A stretch of DNA of 64,000 nucleotides from Streptomyces sp. NBC_01335 (GCF_035953295.1 NZ_CP108370.1:7363001-7427000); one strand, 5' to 3'; positions 25,498-35,198 are shown, numbered from the stretch's first letter. Notes: a model not told the origin generated them from the sequence alone. Numbers and translations: made by a program.

Positions 25498-26471
25498 CGA
25501 AGCTCCGTCCCACCGCGACCGTCACCGCCGGCTCCACCGCGACCGCCGCTTCTGGCGGCGCCACAGCGGGCGCCTCCGGCAAGGCGGCCGGAATCCGCCA
25601 CCGGCGGGCACGCTCCAGGACCGGCGCGCTCTTCGTGACGCCGTACGTCCTCTTCCTGGCGCTGGTCTTCGCGGTCCCGATGGTCTACACCCTGTGGATC
25701 TCCGTCCACCGCTTCTACTTCACCGCCCCCGGAACACACGTCGACTCACCGTGGGTCGGGCTCTCCAACTACCGGGACGTCTTCACCGACCCGGTCGTGG
25801 GCCGCGCCTTCCTCAACATCGCCGTCTTCCTCGTGATCAACGTGCCGCTCACGGTGATCCTGTCGCTCGTCCTGGCCTCCGCGCTCAACGCGAAGATCCG
25901 CTTCCGCGCCTTCTTCCGCGCCGCCTACTACCTGCCGTACATCACGGCGAGCGTGGCGCTGGTCGCCGTGTGGCAGTTCCTGTTCGGCTCGGACGGTTTC
26001 GTCAACCACATCCTCGGCTCGCACGCGCCGGACCCCTCGTGGCTGGTCAACTCGCACCTCGCGATGCCGATGATCGCCTTCTTCGTCACCTGGAAGCAGC
26101 TCGGCTTCTTCGTGATGCTCTACCTCGCCGCCCTCCAGAACGTCGGCAAGGAGTTGTACGAGGCGTCCTCCGTCGACGGAGCGGGCCGGGTGCGGCAGTT
26201 CTTCGCGGTGACCGTGCCGGGAGTACGGCCCGCAACGACCCTCGTGCTGATCTACGCGATCATCACCGGCGCCAACCTGTTCAGCGAGCCCTACCTGCTG
26301 ACCGGCGGCGGCGGCCCCGACCACGCCTCCACCTCGCCCGTCCTGCTGATGTACCAGAAGGGCATCGAACAGGGGCACCCCGACTTCGCCGCCGCACTGG
26401 GCGTGGTCCTGGTCGCCTTCGTCCTCGTCATCTCGCTGGTCGCACGCAAACTCTCCGAGAGGGGCAACTGA
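25494..26471 (+). CDS. Carbohydrate ABC transporter permease, MalF type
   Basis: A 325-residue CUT1 permease with an Ala/Thr/Arg-rich cytoplasmic N-terminus of about 45 residues and six membrane helices. EAA loop ASSVDGAGRVRQFFAVTVPGVRPA and LTGGGGPDHASTSPVLLMY are present. The start overlaps the binding-protein stop; the next permease begins one base after its stop codon. Confidence 0.92.
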   Translation: MTKLRPTATVTAGSTATAASGGATAGASGKAAGIRHRRARSRTGALFVTPYVLFLALVFAVPMVYTLWISVHRFYFTAPGTHVDSPWVGLSNYRDVFTDPVVGRAFLNIAVFLVINVPLTVILSLVLASALNAKIRFRAFFRAAYYLPYITASVALVAVWQFLFGSDGFVNHILGSHAPDPSWLVNSHLAMPMIAFFVTWKQLGFFVMLYLAALQNVGKELYEASSVDGAGRVRQFFAVTVPGVRPATTLVLIYAIITGANLFSEPYLLTGGGGPDHASTSPVLLMYQKGIEQGHPDFAAALGVVLVAFVLVISLVARKLSERGN

Positions 26472-26472
26472 C

Positions 26473-27393
26473 ATGAGCGCCTCCCACCCCGCCACCGCCC
26501 GGGTCACCCCGGGGACGGACCGGCCCTCCTCGGACCTGCCGGACCACACCGGGCAGACCGGCAGGCGCCGCCCCTGGGGAACGGCCGCCAAGTACACCGT
26601 TCTCTCGATCGGTGCGGTCGCCTTCCTCTTCCCCTTCTACTACATGGTCGTCGGCTCCCTGCGGAAGACGACCACCGGTGAGCTGTCCTCCGCCGTGCCG
26701 AGCGGGCTCACCGGCAGCAGCTACACGGCGGTCGACGGAGCGATCTCGCTGGGCCGGTCCCTGCTCAACTCCGGGATCATGACGATCGGCGTGCTGCTCT
26801 GCACCCTCGTCTTCGGGGTGCTCGCCGGCTACGCGCTGGCCCAACTGCACTTCCGTGGCCGGGGCACGGTCTTCGCCTCACTGCTGCTCGTGCAGATGGT
26901 CCCGTTCCAGCTTCTCACCCTGCCTCTCTACGTCCTCGTGGTCCGCGACTACGGACTGGGCGACAACTACCTCGGGATGATCCTCCCGTTCGCGATCAAC
27001 TCGACGGCCGTCTTCCTCTTCCGCCAGTTCTTCCTCCAGCTGCCGCAGTCCCTCTTCGAGGCCGCCCGCCTCGACGGCGCGGGAGAACTGCGCATCCTGT
27101 GGAAGATCGCACTGCCGATGGCGCGGCCCGCCGTGCTGTCGGCGATGCTGCTGACCTTCATCGGGCCGTGGAACGAGTTCCTGTGGCCGTTCCTGGTCAC
27201 CAAGAACGCCGACATGCAACCCCTGGCGGTCTCCCTCGCCAGCTTCCTGTCCAACCTGCAGGGCACGGTCGCCAACCCGACCGGTGCCCTGCTGGCCGGC
27301 GCCTGTGTGCTGGCCGCCCCCGCAGTGGCCCTGTTCCTCCTGTTCCAGCGCCACTTCACCTCGACCGACATCGACTCCGGAGTAAAGGGCTGA
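26473..27393 (+). CDS. Carbohydrate ABC transporter permease, MalG type
   Basis: A 306-residue CUT1 permease, six helices, EAA loop AARLDGAGELRILWKIALPMARPA, C-terminus STDIDSGVKG. It partners the MalF-type permease directly upstream. As in the two other importers of the window, no ATPase gene is encoded nearby. Confidence 0.92.
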   Translation: MSASHPATARVTPGTDRPSSDLPDHTGQTGRRRPWGTAAKYTVLSIGAVAFLFPFYYMVVGSLRKTTTGELSSAVPSGLTGSSYTAVDGAISLGRSLLNSGIMTIGVLLCTLVFGVLAGYALAQLHFRGRGTVFASLLLVQMVPFQLLTLPLYVLVVRDYGLGDNYLGMILPFAINSTAVFLFRQFFLQLPQSLFEAARLDGAGELRILWKIALPMARPAVLSAMLLTFIGPWNEFLWPFLVTKNADMQPLAVSLASFLSNLQGTVANPTGALLAGACVLAAPAVALFLLFQRHFTSTDIDSGVKG

Positions 27394-27400
27394 TCCCCGC

Positions 27401-28477
27401 ATGAGCACCACCAGCACCACCTCGACCATCCCCTACCGCCTCGTCCGCAAGGGCCTGGTCATGTCCCCGCTGCCCGGCGAGGCCGACGAAGCAGAGGGAG
27501 TCCTCAACCCGGCGTCGGGACGCACCCCCGACGGCCGCCTGCACCTGCTGCCGCGCCTGGTGGCCGAGGGCAACGTCTCCCGCGTCGGCCTCGCCGAGGT
27601 CACCTTCACCGACGGCGTCCCCAGCGGCGTCGAGCGGCGCGGCGTCGTCCTCGCGCCCGACGAGGGCTGGGAGCGCGGCACCAACAACGCCGGCGTCGAG
27701 GACCCGCGCGTCACCTGGGTCCCCTCGCTCGGCAAGCACGTCATGTCGTACGTCGCCTACGGCCCCCTCGGCCCCAAGCCGGCCCTCGCCGTGTCCGAGA
27801 ACCTCACCGAGTGGACCCGCCTCGGCCCGATCCAGTTCGCCTACCAGCCGGACCTCGACACCGACCTCAACCTCTTCCCGAACAAGGACGTCGTCCACTT
27901 CCCGGAGCCCGTGCCCGGCCCCGACGGCGAGCCCGCCTACGCGATGTTGCACCGCCCGATGTGGGACCTCGGCTGGTTCCGCCCCGGCGAGGGCGTGCAC
28001 CTGCCGGCCGGGATCACCGACGAACGTCCCGGCATCTGGATCTCGTACGTGCCCGTCGCCGAGGTCGAGGCCGACATCCGGGCCCTGACCCGCCCGCGCG
28101 ACCACCGGCTCGTCGCCCTGTCCGCGTACCCGTGGGAGGAGCTGAAGATCGGCGGCGGCCCCGCCCCGATCCGCGTGCCCGAGGGCTGGCTCCTCATCCA
28201 CCACGGCGTCTCCGGCCACATCGAGGACCCCTTCGCCCAGAACCAGAAGGTGTCCTACGCGGCCGGCGCGATGATCCTCGACCCCGCCGACCCCGCGAAG
28301 GTCCTCGCCCGCTCCGAGGAGCCGCTGATGGCGCCCGAGACCGAGGAGGAGCGCTCCGGCACCGTCCCGAACGTCGTCTTCCCGACCGCGATCGAGGAGA
28401 TCGACGGCGAGCTGTACGTCTTCTACGGCATGGCCGATGCCCACATCGGCGTCGCCCTCCTGGAGCGCACCGCATGA
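27401..28477 (+). CDS. GH130 beta-mannoside phosphorylase
   Basis: A 358-residue five-bladed propeller of glycoside hydrolase family 130: NNAGVEDPRVTWV contains the catalytic Asp in the invariant EDPR motif, KIGGGPAPIRVPEGWLLIHHG carries the phosphate-binding region, and VPNVVFPTAI closes the fold. GH130 enzymes split beta-mannosides with phosphate to alpha-mannose-1-phosphate. Lack of a signal peptide fits cytoplasmic action on imported sugars. The downstream phosphomannomutase would take up the product. Linkage specificity (1,2, 1,3 or 1,4, mannose or glucose acceptor) cannot be read here. Confidence 0.9.
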   Translation: MSTTSTTSTIPYRLVRKGLVMSPLPGEADEAEGVLNPASGRTPDGRLHLLPRLVAEGNVSRVGLAEVTFTDGVPSGVERRGVVLAPDEGWERGTNNAGVEDPRVTWVPSLGKHVMSYVAYGPLGPKPALAVSENLTEWTRLGPIQFAYQPDLDTDLNLFPNKDVVHFPEPVPGPDGEPAYAMLHRPMWDLGWFRPGEGVHLPAGITDERPGIWISYVPVAEVEADIRALTRPRDHRLVALSAYPWEELKIGGGPAPIRVPEGWLLIHHGVSGHIEDPFAQNQKVSYAAGAMILDPADPAKVLARSEEPLMAPETEEERSGTVPNVVFPTAIEEIDGELYVFYGMADAHIGVALLERTA

Positions 28478-29718
28478 CCTCCGCGCCGGCCTCCCTCGGC
28501 CTCGGACTGGTCGGCTGCGGCGGCTTCGGGACGTACGTCCTGGACGCCGTGGCCGGCCTGCCCGGGCTGCGCCCGACCGCCGTCGCCGACCCCGACCCCG
28601 TTCGGGCGAGGGCGCTCGGCGAGCGGCACGGCGTCCCCGCGTTCGGCTCCCTGGAAGAGCTGCTGGAACGCGCGGACGTGGCGGCCGTCGCCATCGCCAC
28701 CCCGCCGGCCGCGCACGCCGCGATGGCCACCGCCGCGCTGCGCGCCGGCCGGCACGTGTTCTGCGAGAAGCCGCTCGCCACCACGGCGCGGGACGCCCGC
28801 GCCGTGGCCCGCGAGGCCGAACGCGCCGGGCGGGCCCTGGTCGTCGACCACGTCCTGCGCTACAACCCGCTGCTGCGCGCCCTGGAACGGCTCATGGCCG
28901 AGGGGCTGCTCGCCGCCCCGCGCCGGTTCATGTTCGAGAACGACGCCTCCGACCAGGACCTCGGCCCCGGCCACTGGTTCTGGGACCGCGAGCACAGCGG
29001 CGGGATCTTCGTCGAGCACGGCGTCCACTTCTTCGACGCGGCGCGCGCCCTGCTGGGCTCCGACCCGGTCAGCGTGCGCGCGACCGCCGTACGACGGCCC
29101 AGCGGACCCGTCGACATGGTCAGCGCCGACGTCCTCCACCCCGGCGGCGTCCTCGCCTCCCACCTGCACTCCTTCACCCACGCGCACCGCTGCGAACGCC
29201 AGACGATGCGCCTGGACCACGGATTCGCCGAGACCCGGGTCGAGGGCTGGATCCCGGTCCACGCCGAGATCTCGGCCTGGACCGACGAGGCGGGCGCCCG
29301 GGCCTGGGAACAACTCCCGGACCGGGCCGCCGCCCTGCTGCACGTGGACGGCTTCCGCCCCCACGGCGCCGAACGCGTCACCGTCACCGTCGAACGCGAC
29401 GCCGGGAGCTCCGCCCCCGCGAGCGGACGCGGAGAGGTGCGCACCGTGCCGCACCACGTCCGGGCCGTCCTCGACCTCGGCGGCGAGGCCCGCAAACCGC
29501 ACGCCTACCGCGAGAGCGTCCGCGCCGCCGTCGCCGATCTGGTCCGCGTCGCACGCGACGGCGGCACTCCGGTCGCCGACGCGCTCGCCGGGCTCACCGC
29601 CGTCGCCGTCGCCGAGGCCGCGACCCTCGCCGCCGACACCGGCACCGAACAGCCCGTACCCGCCCCCGGCATCGCCCCACGACCCACCGCACCACCGCAC
29701 CTCCAGGAGTCCTCATGA
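28474..29718 (+). CDS. Gfo/Idh/MocA-family NAD(P)-dependent oxidoreductase
   Basis: A 414-residue dehydrogenase. The N-terminal GLVGCGGFGTYVLDA is the nucleotide-binding loop, VFCEKPLATTARDA holds the conserved catalytic-side EKP motif, and a beta-sheet domain follows from about residue 130. Its ATG overlaps the stop of GH130 (ATGA), implying coupled synthesis. It could oxidise or epimerise the sugar before phosphorolysis, but no substrate can be assigned. The Ala/Pro-rich C-terminal tail of about 30 residues is probably disordered. Confidence 0.88.
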   Translation: MTSAPASLGLGLVGCGGFGTYVLDAVAGLPGLRPTAVADPDPVRARALGERHGVPAFGSLEELLERADVAAVAIATPPAAHAAMATAALRAGRHVFCEKPLATTARDARAVAREAERAGRALVVDHVLRYNPLLRALERLMAEGLLAAPRRFMFENDASDQDLGPGHWFWDREHSGGIFVEHGVHFFDAARALLGSDPVSVRATAVRRPSGPVDMVSADVLHPGGVLASHLHSFTHAHRCERQTMRLDHGFAETRVEGWIPVHAEISAWTDEAGARAWEQLPDRAAALLHVDGFRPHGAERVTVTVERDAGSSAPASGRGEVRTVPHHVRAVLDLGGEARKPHAYRESVRAAVADLVRVARDGGTPVADALAGLTAVAVAEAATLAADTGTEQPVPAPGIAPRPTAPPHLQESS

Positions 29719-31337
29719 GCTGGTGGCAGGACGCCGTCTGCTACGAGTTGTACCCGCGCGCCTTCGCCGACTCCGACGGCGACGGCACCGGCGACCTCGC
29801 CGGAGCCACGGCACGGCTCGACCACATCGCCGAACTCGGCGCCGACGCCGTCTGGATCACGCCGTTCTACCCCTCGCCGCTCGCCGACGGCGGATACGAC
29901 ATCGCCGACCACACCGGCGTCGCCGCCGACCTCGGCACCCCCGAGGACTTCGACGAACTCACCGCCCGCGCCCACCACCTGGGCCTGAAGCTCATCGTCG
30001 ACCTCGTGCCCAACCACACCTCCGACCAGCACCCCTGGTTCCAGGAGGCGCTGACGGCAGCACCCGGCTCCGCCGCGCGCGACCGCTACCTCTTTCGCCC
30101 GGGCCGCGGTCCGGCCGGCGAACTCCCGCCCAACGACTGGCAGTCGGCCTTCGGCGGCCCCGCCTGGACCCGCGTACCGGACGGCGAGTGGTACTGCCAC
30201 CTCCACGCACCCGAGCAGCCCGACCTGAACTGGCGTTCCCCCGAGGTGCGTCACGCCTTCACCGGCATCCTGACGTACTGGCTGGACCGGGGCGTGGACG
30301 GCTTCCGCGTCGACGTCGCCCACGCCCTGTTCAAGGCCGAGGACTTTCCCGACGCCGGGCCCGGACAGCACCAGGACCCGCTGCGCAACCACCTCATGCC
30401 CTACTACGACCAGGAGGAACTGCACCCGCTCTACCGCGAGTGGCGCGCCCTCCTCGACACCCACCCGGCGCCGCCCGGCGCGGTACCCCCGCGCGAGCGG
30501 GTCATGGTCGCCGAGTCCGCCGTCTTCGACCCGGCCAGGCTCGCCCGCTACACCCGGCCCGACGAGATGCACCAGGCCTTCAACTTCGCCTTCCTGGAAG
30601 CCGCCTGGGAACCGGGCGAGCTGCGCCGCGTCATCGACGCCTCGCTCTCCGCCCCCGGCGGCGGGGCCGTCACCTGGCTGCTCTCCAGCCACGACGCGGT
30701 CCGCCCGGTCACCCGCCTCGGCTGCGCCGGCCGCGCCAGGGCCGCCGCCCTGCTCATGCTCGCCCTGCCCGGCTCCGCCTACCTCTACCAGGGCGAGGAA
30801 CTCGGCCTGCCGCAGGCCCACATCCCCGACGACCGCATCCTCGACCCGCTGTGGGAGCGCTCCGGCCACACCGACCGGGGCCGCGACGGCTCCCGCGTCC
30901 CGCTGCCGTGGTCCGGCGACCACGCCCCGTACGGCTTCACCACCGCGGACCCCGACCGCACCTGGCTGCCGCAGCCGGACGACTGGGCGCACCACACCGT
31001 CGCCGCCCAGGAACACGACCTCGACTCCACGCTCACCCTGTACCGCCGGGCCCTGCGCCTGCGCCGCGCCCACCCCGCGTCCGACCCGACGGCCCCGCCC
31101 CACTGGTACTCGGCACCCCACGACCCGTACCTCGCCTTCCGCCGCTCCGGCCTGACCTGCGTCGTCAACCTCGCGGACCAGCCCCTGACCTGGACCACCC
31201 TCGGCGTGACCGGCCGCCCGGTCCTGGCCAGCGGCCCGCTCGACGGCGACGCGATCCCGCCCGACACCGCCCTGTGGCTCCTCGACACCCTCGATCCGCA
31301 GTCCCCCGAAGGAGACGGCCATGGCCGCGCCCACTGA
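29715..31337 (+). CDS. GH13 alpha-glucosidase-like enzyme
   Basis: A 540-residue alpha-amylase-family hydrolase of the oligo-alpha-glucosidase type. Barrel motifs: DLVPNHTSDQHPWF (region I), DGFRVDVAHALF (nucleophile Asp), VMVAESAVF (acid/base Glu) and WLLSSHDAVRP (third Asp). A shortened C-terminal beta domain closes the protein. The enzyme is cytoplasmic. It is coupled to the dehydrogenase by a 4-base overlap, and its end overlaps the mutase start by 17 bases. Its presence suggests that the imported glycan also has alpha-linked glucose or mannose units. Confidence 0.9.
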   Translation: MSWWQDAVCYELYPRAFADSDGDGTGDLAGATARLDHIAELGADAVWITPFYPSPLADGGYDIADHTGVAADLGTPEDFDELTARAHHLGLKLIVDLVPNHTSDQHPWFQEALTAAPGSAARDRYLFRPGRGPAGELPPNDWQSAFGGPAWTRVPDGEWYCHLHAPEQPDLNWRSPEVRHAFTGILTYWLDRGVDGFRVDVAHALFKAEDFPDAGPGQHQDPLRNHLMPYYDQEELHPLYREWRALLDTHPAPPGAVPPRERVMVAESAVFDPARLARYTRPDEMHQAFNFAFLEAAWEPGELRRVIDASLSAPGGGAVTWLLSSHDAVRPVTRLGCAGRARAAALLMLALPGSAYLYQGEELGLPQAHIPDDRILDPLWERSGHTDRGRDGSRVPLPWSGDHAPYGFTTADPDRTWLPQPDDWAHHTVAAQEHDLDSTLTLYRRALRLRRAHPASDPTAPPHWYSAPHDPYLAFRRSGLTCVVNLADQPLTWTTLGVTGRPVLASGPLDGDAIPPDTALWLLDTLDPQSPEGDGHGRAH

Positions 31338-32730
31338 ACCCGCCCGCCGCACCGACCTCTCCGGACTCGTCACCGACCTCTCCGGACTCGTCAAGGCGTA
31401 CGACGTGCGCGGTGTCGTACCCGACCAGTGGGACGAAACCACGGCCGAGCTCTTCGGCGCCGCTTTCGTCCAGGTCACGGGGGCACGCGCCCTGGTGACC
31501 GGCCACGACATGCGCGCCACCTCACCGGGCCTCGCCCGCGCCTTCGCACGCGGAGCCACGGCCCAGGGCGCCGACGTCACCGAGACCGGCCTCTGCTCGA
31601 CCGACCAGCTGTACTACGCCTCCGGGGCGCTCGGTCTGCCCGGCGCCATGTTCACCGCCTCGCACAACCCGGCCCAGTACAACGGCATCAAGATGTGCCG
31701 GGCCGGAGCCGCGCCGATCGGCCAGGACAGCGGCCTCGCCGAGATCCGCGCCCTGGTGGAAGGGTGGACCGACACCGGCGCGCCCGCGCCGTCGCCCGGC
31801 GGCCCCGGCACCCTCACGCACCACGACACCCTGCGGGAGTACGCCGCCCACCTGCTCGGCCTCGTGGACCTGACGGCGATCCGGCCGCTCAAGGTCGTGG
31901 TGGACGCGGGCAACGGCATGGGCGGCCACACCGTGCCCACCGTGCTCGCGGGGCTGCCGCTCGACGTCGTACCGATGTACTTCGAGCTCGACGGCACCTT
32001 CCCGAACCACGAGGCGAACCCCCTCGACCCGGCCAACATCGTCGACCTCCAGGCCCGGGTCCTCGCCGAGAGCGCCGACCTCGGGCTCGCCTTCGACGGG
32101 GACGCCGACCGCTGCTTCGTCGTGGACGAACGCGGCGCGGGCGTCTCGCCGTCCGCCATCACCGCGCTCGTCGCCTCCCGCGAACTCGCGCGCAGGCCCG
32201 GTGCGACCGTGCTGCACAACCTGATCACCTCGTGGTCCGTCCCCGAGGTCATCCGCGAGAACGGCGGCACCCCCGTCCGCACCCGCGTCGGCCACTCCTT
32301 CATCAAGGCCGAAATGGCCCGCACCGGCGCCGTCTTCGGCGGCGAGCACTCCGCGCACTACTACTTCGCCGACTTCTGGAACGCGGACACCGGCATGCTC
32401 GCCGCCCTCCACGTACTCGCCGCCCTCGGCGGACAGGACGGCACCCTCTCCGCCCTCACCCGCCGCTTCGAGCGGTACGCCGCCTCCGGCGAGATCAACT
32501 CCACCGTCGCCGACCAGTCGGAGCGCCTCGCCGCCGTCCGTACCGCCTGGCGCGACCGCGACGGGGTCACCCTCGACGAACTCGACGGCCTCACCGTGAG
32601 TGGCCCGGACTGGTGGTTCAACCTCCGCCCCTCCAACACCGAACCGCTCCTGCGCCTCAACGCCGAGGCCCGCGACCCGCACACCATGCGGACCCTGTGC
32701 GACGAGGTCCTGGCCCTCGTCCGCCGCTGA
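31321..32730 (+). CDS. manB: Phosphomannomutase / phosphoglucomutase (ManB type)
   Basis: A 469-residue alpha-D-phosphohexomutase. The active-site phosphoserine loop FTASHNPAQYNGIK, the metal loop AFDGDADRC, the sugar loop GGEHSAHYYF and the phosphate loop RPSNTEPLLR are all intact. It would convert mannose-1-phosphate from the GH130 enzyme into mannose-6-phosphate. It is the last gene of the operon and overlaps the GH13 gene. Oddity: near the N-terminus a perfect in-frame tandem duplication (DLSGLVTDLSGLVK, 31351-31392) adds seven residues. The gene symbol reflects the family, since Streptomyces has other manB-like genes. Confidence 0.9.
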   Translation: MAAPTEPARRTDLSGLVTDLSGLVKAYDVRGVVPDQWDETTAELFGAAFVQVTGARALVTGHDMRATSPGLARAFARGATAQGADVTETGLCSTDQLYYASGALGLPGAMFTASHNPAQYNGIKMCRAGAAPIGQDSGLAEIRALVEGWTDTGAPAPSPGGPGTLTHHDTLREYAAHLLGLVDLTAIRPLKVVVDAGNGMGGHTVPTVLAGLPLDVVPMYFELDGTFPNHEANPLDPANIVDLQARVLAESADLGLAFDGDADRCFVVDERGAGVSPSAITALVASRELARRPGATVLHNLITSWSVPEVIRENGGTPVRTRVGHSFIKAEMARTGAVFGGEHSAHYYFADFWNADTGMLAALHVLAALGGQDGTLSALTRRFERYAASGEINSTVADQSERLAAVRTAWRDRDGVTLDELDGLTVSGPDWWFNLRPSNTEPLLRLNAEARDPHTMRTLCDEVLALVRR

Positions 32731-32760
32731 GGCGGGCTGACACCGCCGGTTCGATGCGTC

Positions 32761-32816
32761 GGGTGCCGGGTGCCGGGTGCCGGGTGCTGGGCGTCGGGTG
32801 TCGGGTGTCGGGTGTC
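32761..32816. repeat. Eight 7-base tandem units (gggtgcc/gggtgtc)
   Basis: Eight heptamers: three gggtgcc, gggtgct, gggcgtc, then three gggtgtc. It lies between the mutase and the next converging gene, about 30 bases after the stop codon. A sharp change from gcc to gtc units halfway suggests two expansion events. Confidence 0.88.
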
Positions 32817-32893
32817 GGGAGGCGGCCGGTGGTGTCCCCGCCGCCCCGTCGGCGATCCTCGGCCGGCGTCGCCGATGGCCCGTGCCTGATCCG

Positions 32894-35194
32894 TCACCGC
32901 ATCCAGTGCCCGCCGGTACTCCATCCCGTGAAGCGCCGGGCGCGTCCGGCACCCGCCGTTCCGTCCTCGCCGAAGATGCCGCCCTCGGCGACCAGGGCCA
33001 GCCCCGCCAGAGCGGGGGCGAGCCGGGGCGCGACGTGGGCCGGGTGGTGGGCGACCTCCTCCGTCAGGCCCGCGACGACCTGCCGCTGCTCCTCGGGCGG
33101 GCAGAGGGACAGGTGGAACACCATCTGGCGCCACGCGTACGCGGCGTCCTTGATCGTGCCCAACGGCCGCGGGTTGCGGTGCACGCGGGCGGTCAGCCGG
33201 CACACGGTCACGAAGCAGCGGCGCGCCAGATCGGCCCACCCGCTCCGGGGGGCGATGCCCACCCGGTTCACCAGCGTGGCCAGGTTGTGCGTGGTGAGGA
33301 TCTGCGCCTGCTCGATCACCGTCCCGTTCGCCGCGACCGACCCGGACCGCGAGGCCGACCCGGCTCGCTCGGCACACAGCCGCGCGAAACCGGGAGAGGT
33401 GCGTGCGCCGTGCGCGCGGACCCGGGCCTCATCGGCCTCGGCGATCGCCAGATCGCGAAGGGCGGGGTAGTCGATGCAGTAGTAGCGCTCGTACAACGTG
33501 CCGCCGAGCAACTCGCCCGCCACCTGTGCGGCTTCGAGGAACTTCCGGCTGAACACGCCCATGAAGATGTCGGCGGCCAGCTCCTCCACGAACGGGGCGC
33601 CGAGGCCGCAACTGCGGTCCAGCACGCCGAACTCGCGGACCAGCGGGTTGGGCAGGAGCGTACCCGGGAAGGCCTGCACGGCCACCTCACCCAGGGTGCG
33701 CAGCACAAGGAGCGCACCCTCACCGTCCGCCGTGCCCGGTACAACAGATCGCTGCCCCGACACCGCCCGCACCCAGGGCAGTTCCTCGACGCGCACCTGC
33801 TGTTCCAGTTTGAGCAGGAGCAGGGAACGGCGATTGCGGAACGCCCGGTAGTGCGCGGCCATCACCGCTCGCAGCGTCTCGTCGCCGTACGCGTGCGCTG
33901 TGGTGGCCGCGACCAACTGCGGCACCAGTTCGGCCATGACCTCGGCGGATGGGACGATGCCCCGATCCACGAGCGTGCCGAGCGGGGCGCTCAGCGCGGA
34001 CTCGACCACCCGCACGACCGTGGCCGGTACGACGGCCCCGGCGGGCAGTCCGGTCTCCCGGTTCTCCTCCTCCGTCACCCGGCCCAGGAGAGGTGCCACG
34101 TCGGTGATGCCCGTCTCCTGTGGATGTACGGAGAGCCGGCGCAGCATCAGCTGGGCCAGGGCGTGATGGGACGGCAGCGCCGCCTGCTCGGCCTGGCGTC
34201 GGCGCAAGACCACGTGGGTGCCCGAGCCGGGCAGACCGCGCCGTCGCACCATGGATTCCACCGCGTGCCGCAGCAGGCCGGTCCGGCGCGCCTGCAGCGG
34301 CCGGCCGGCGACGACCTCCTCCAGCGCGCCGCGCAGAATGCCCAGGTTCTCCTTGGGACTGCGGTGCTTGCCGCACAGGGTGTGTTCCGCAGCGAGACGC
34401 CGGTAGCGGTCGAGCAGCTCGCCTCCCCGCGCCAGCCACTCGGCGTCCGGGGCGAACGCGAGGACCTGGCCGTCCCGCGCCGTCCGCAGCCAGTGAGCGA
34501 GCAGCTCGTCGCCGAACGGCTGCCAGACGGCGAGCGCCTCGCGCTGCGCCTCGACGGCCGCGTCGGGCTGCCGCCGCATCAGCTTGCCGCGGGCCTGGGA
34601 GACGGTGTGCCGATGGACAGCCGCAGCGGTCTCGACCGCGGCTCCGTCCCCAGGGCGTGGCAGGAACCGAAGCCGGTCGGCGAACGGCTCCAACTCCGCC
34701 ACGAGGTCGAGCGCCGCGCCGCTCTCCCCACGGCGTACCAACCAGGCCAGGGTGAGCAGGGCGGCCTCCTCGGGCACACCGATCTCGTAGGCACCGCTGT
34801 CCAACCGGGCCCACAACCAGACGAGCCCAGGCTCGGTGAGACAGTAGGAGAAGAGAGCGCGCCGCTCGGCGGGAACCCCGAAACTCCGCGCGGCCTCGGC
34901 CTCATGGGCCTGGAGCGGGCCACCCGCTCTCGCGCTCCCGGTTGCGAAACCTCCCCGCATGACCTCGGGCGTCACCCAGAGCGGAAACTCGACCACGGGC
35001 GTACGCGAACCAACCGCCAGCCGGCCCGCGGACATGGCCGCCAGAACCTCCCGCCAGCGCTGCCCACGTACTCCGGCGCGACGCCGGGTGCCGGCATCCG
35101 CATGGGTCAACGCGGTAACGAAGGCCCTGGCCAGCTCGCCCTCGGGATAGGACTGGGCCACGGTGAGAGGCTGCTGCTCAGCGTTGTCGTTCAT
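32894..35194 (-). CDS. Large protein of unknown function, 766 residues
   Basis: I do not recognise this protein. It is mostly alpha-helical by composition, with no signal peptide, membrane segment or nucleotide-binding motif that I can see. A few aromatic/Cys patches stand out (LFSYCLTEPGLVWLWARL; LYERYYCIDYPALRDLAI; AYAWRQMVFHLSLCPPEEQ). Codon use is as in its neighbours, so it is a genuine host-type gene. The ATG at 35194 is 4 bases downstream of a tRNA-like sequence on the same strand and has no Shine-Dalgarno in the usual window. The reading frame stays open through the tRNA-like part up to 35302, so a longer start cannot be excluded. A CRISPR array lies 500 bases upstream. Confidence 0.7.
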   Translation of the reverse strand: MNDNAEQQPLTVAQSYPEGELARAFVTALTHADAGTRRRAGVRGQRWREVLAAMSAGRLAVGSRTPVVEFPLWVTPEVMRGGFATGSARAGGPLQAHEAEAARSFGVPAERRALFSYCLTEPGLVWLWARLDSGAYEIGVPEEAALLTLAWLVRRGESGAALDLVAELEPFADRLRFLPRPGDGAAVETAAAVHRHTVSQARGKLMRRQPDAAVEAQREALAVWQPFGDELLAHWLRTARDGQVLAFAPDAEWLARGGELLDRYRRLAAEHTLCGKHRSPKENLGILRGALEEVVAGRPLQARRTGLLRHAVESMVRRRGLPGSGTHVVLRRRQAEQAALPSHHALAQLMLRRLSVHPQETGITDVAPLLGRVTEEENRETGLPAGAVVPATVVRVVESALSAPLGTLVDRGIVPSAEVMAELVPQLVAATTAHAYGDETLRAVMAAHYRAFRNRRSLLLLKLEQQVRVEELPWVRAVSGQRSVVPGTADGEGALLVLRTLGEVAVQAFPGTLLPNPLVREFGVLDRSCGLGAPFVEELAADIFMGVFSRKFLEAAQVAGELLGGTLYERYYCIDYPALRDLAIAEADEARVRAHGARTSPGFARLCAERAGSASRSGSVAANGTVIEQAQILTTHNLATLVNRVGIAPRSGWADLARRCFVTVCRLTARVHRNPRPLGTIKDAAYAWRQMVFHLSLCPPEEQRQVVAGLTEEVAHHPAHVAPRLAPALAGLALVAEGGIFGEDGTAGAGRARRFTGWSTGGHWMR

Positions 35195-35198
35195 AAGC

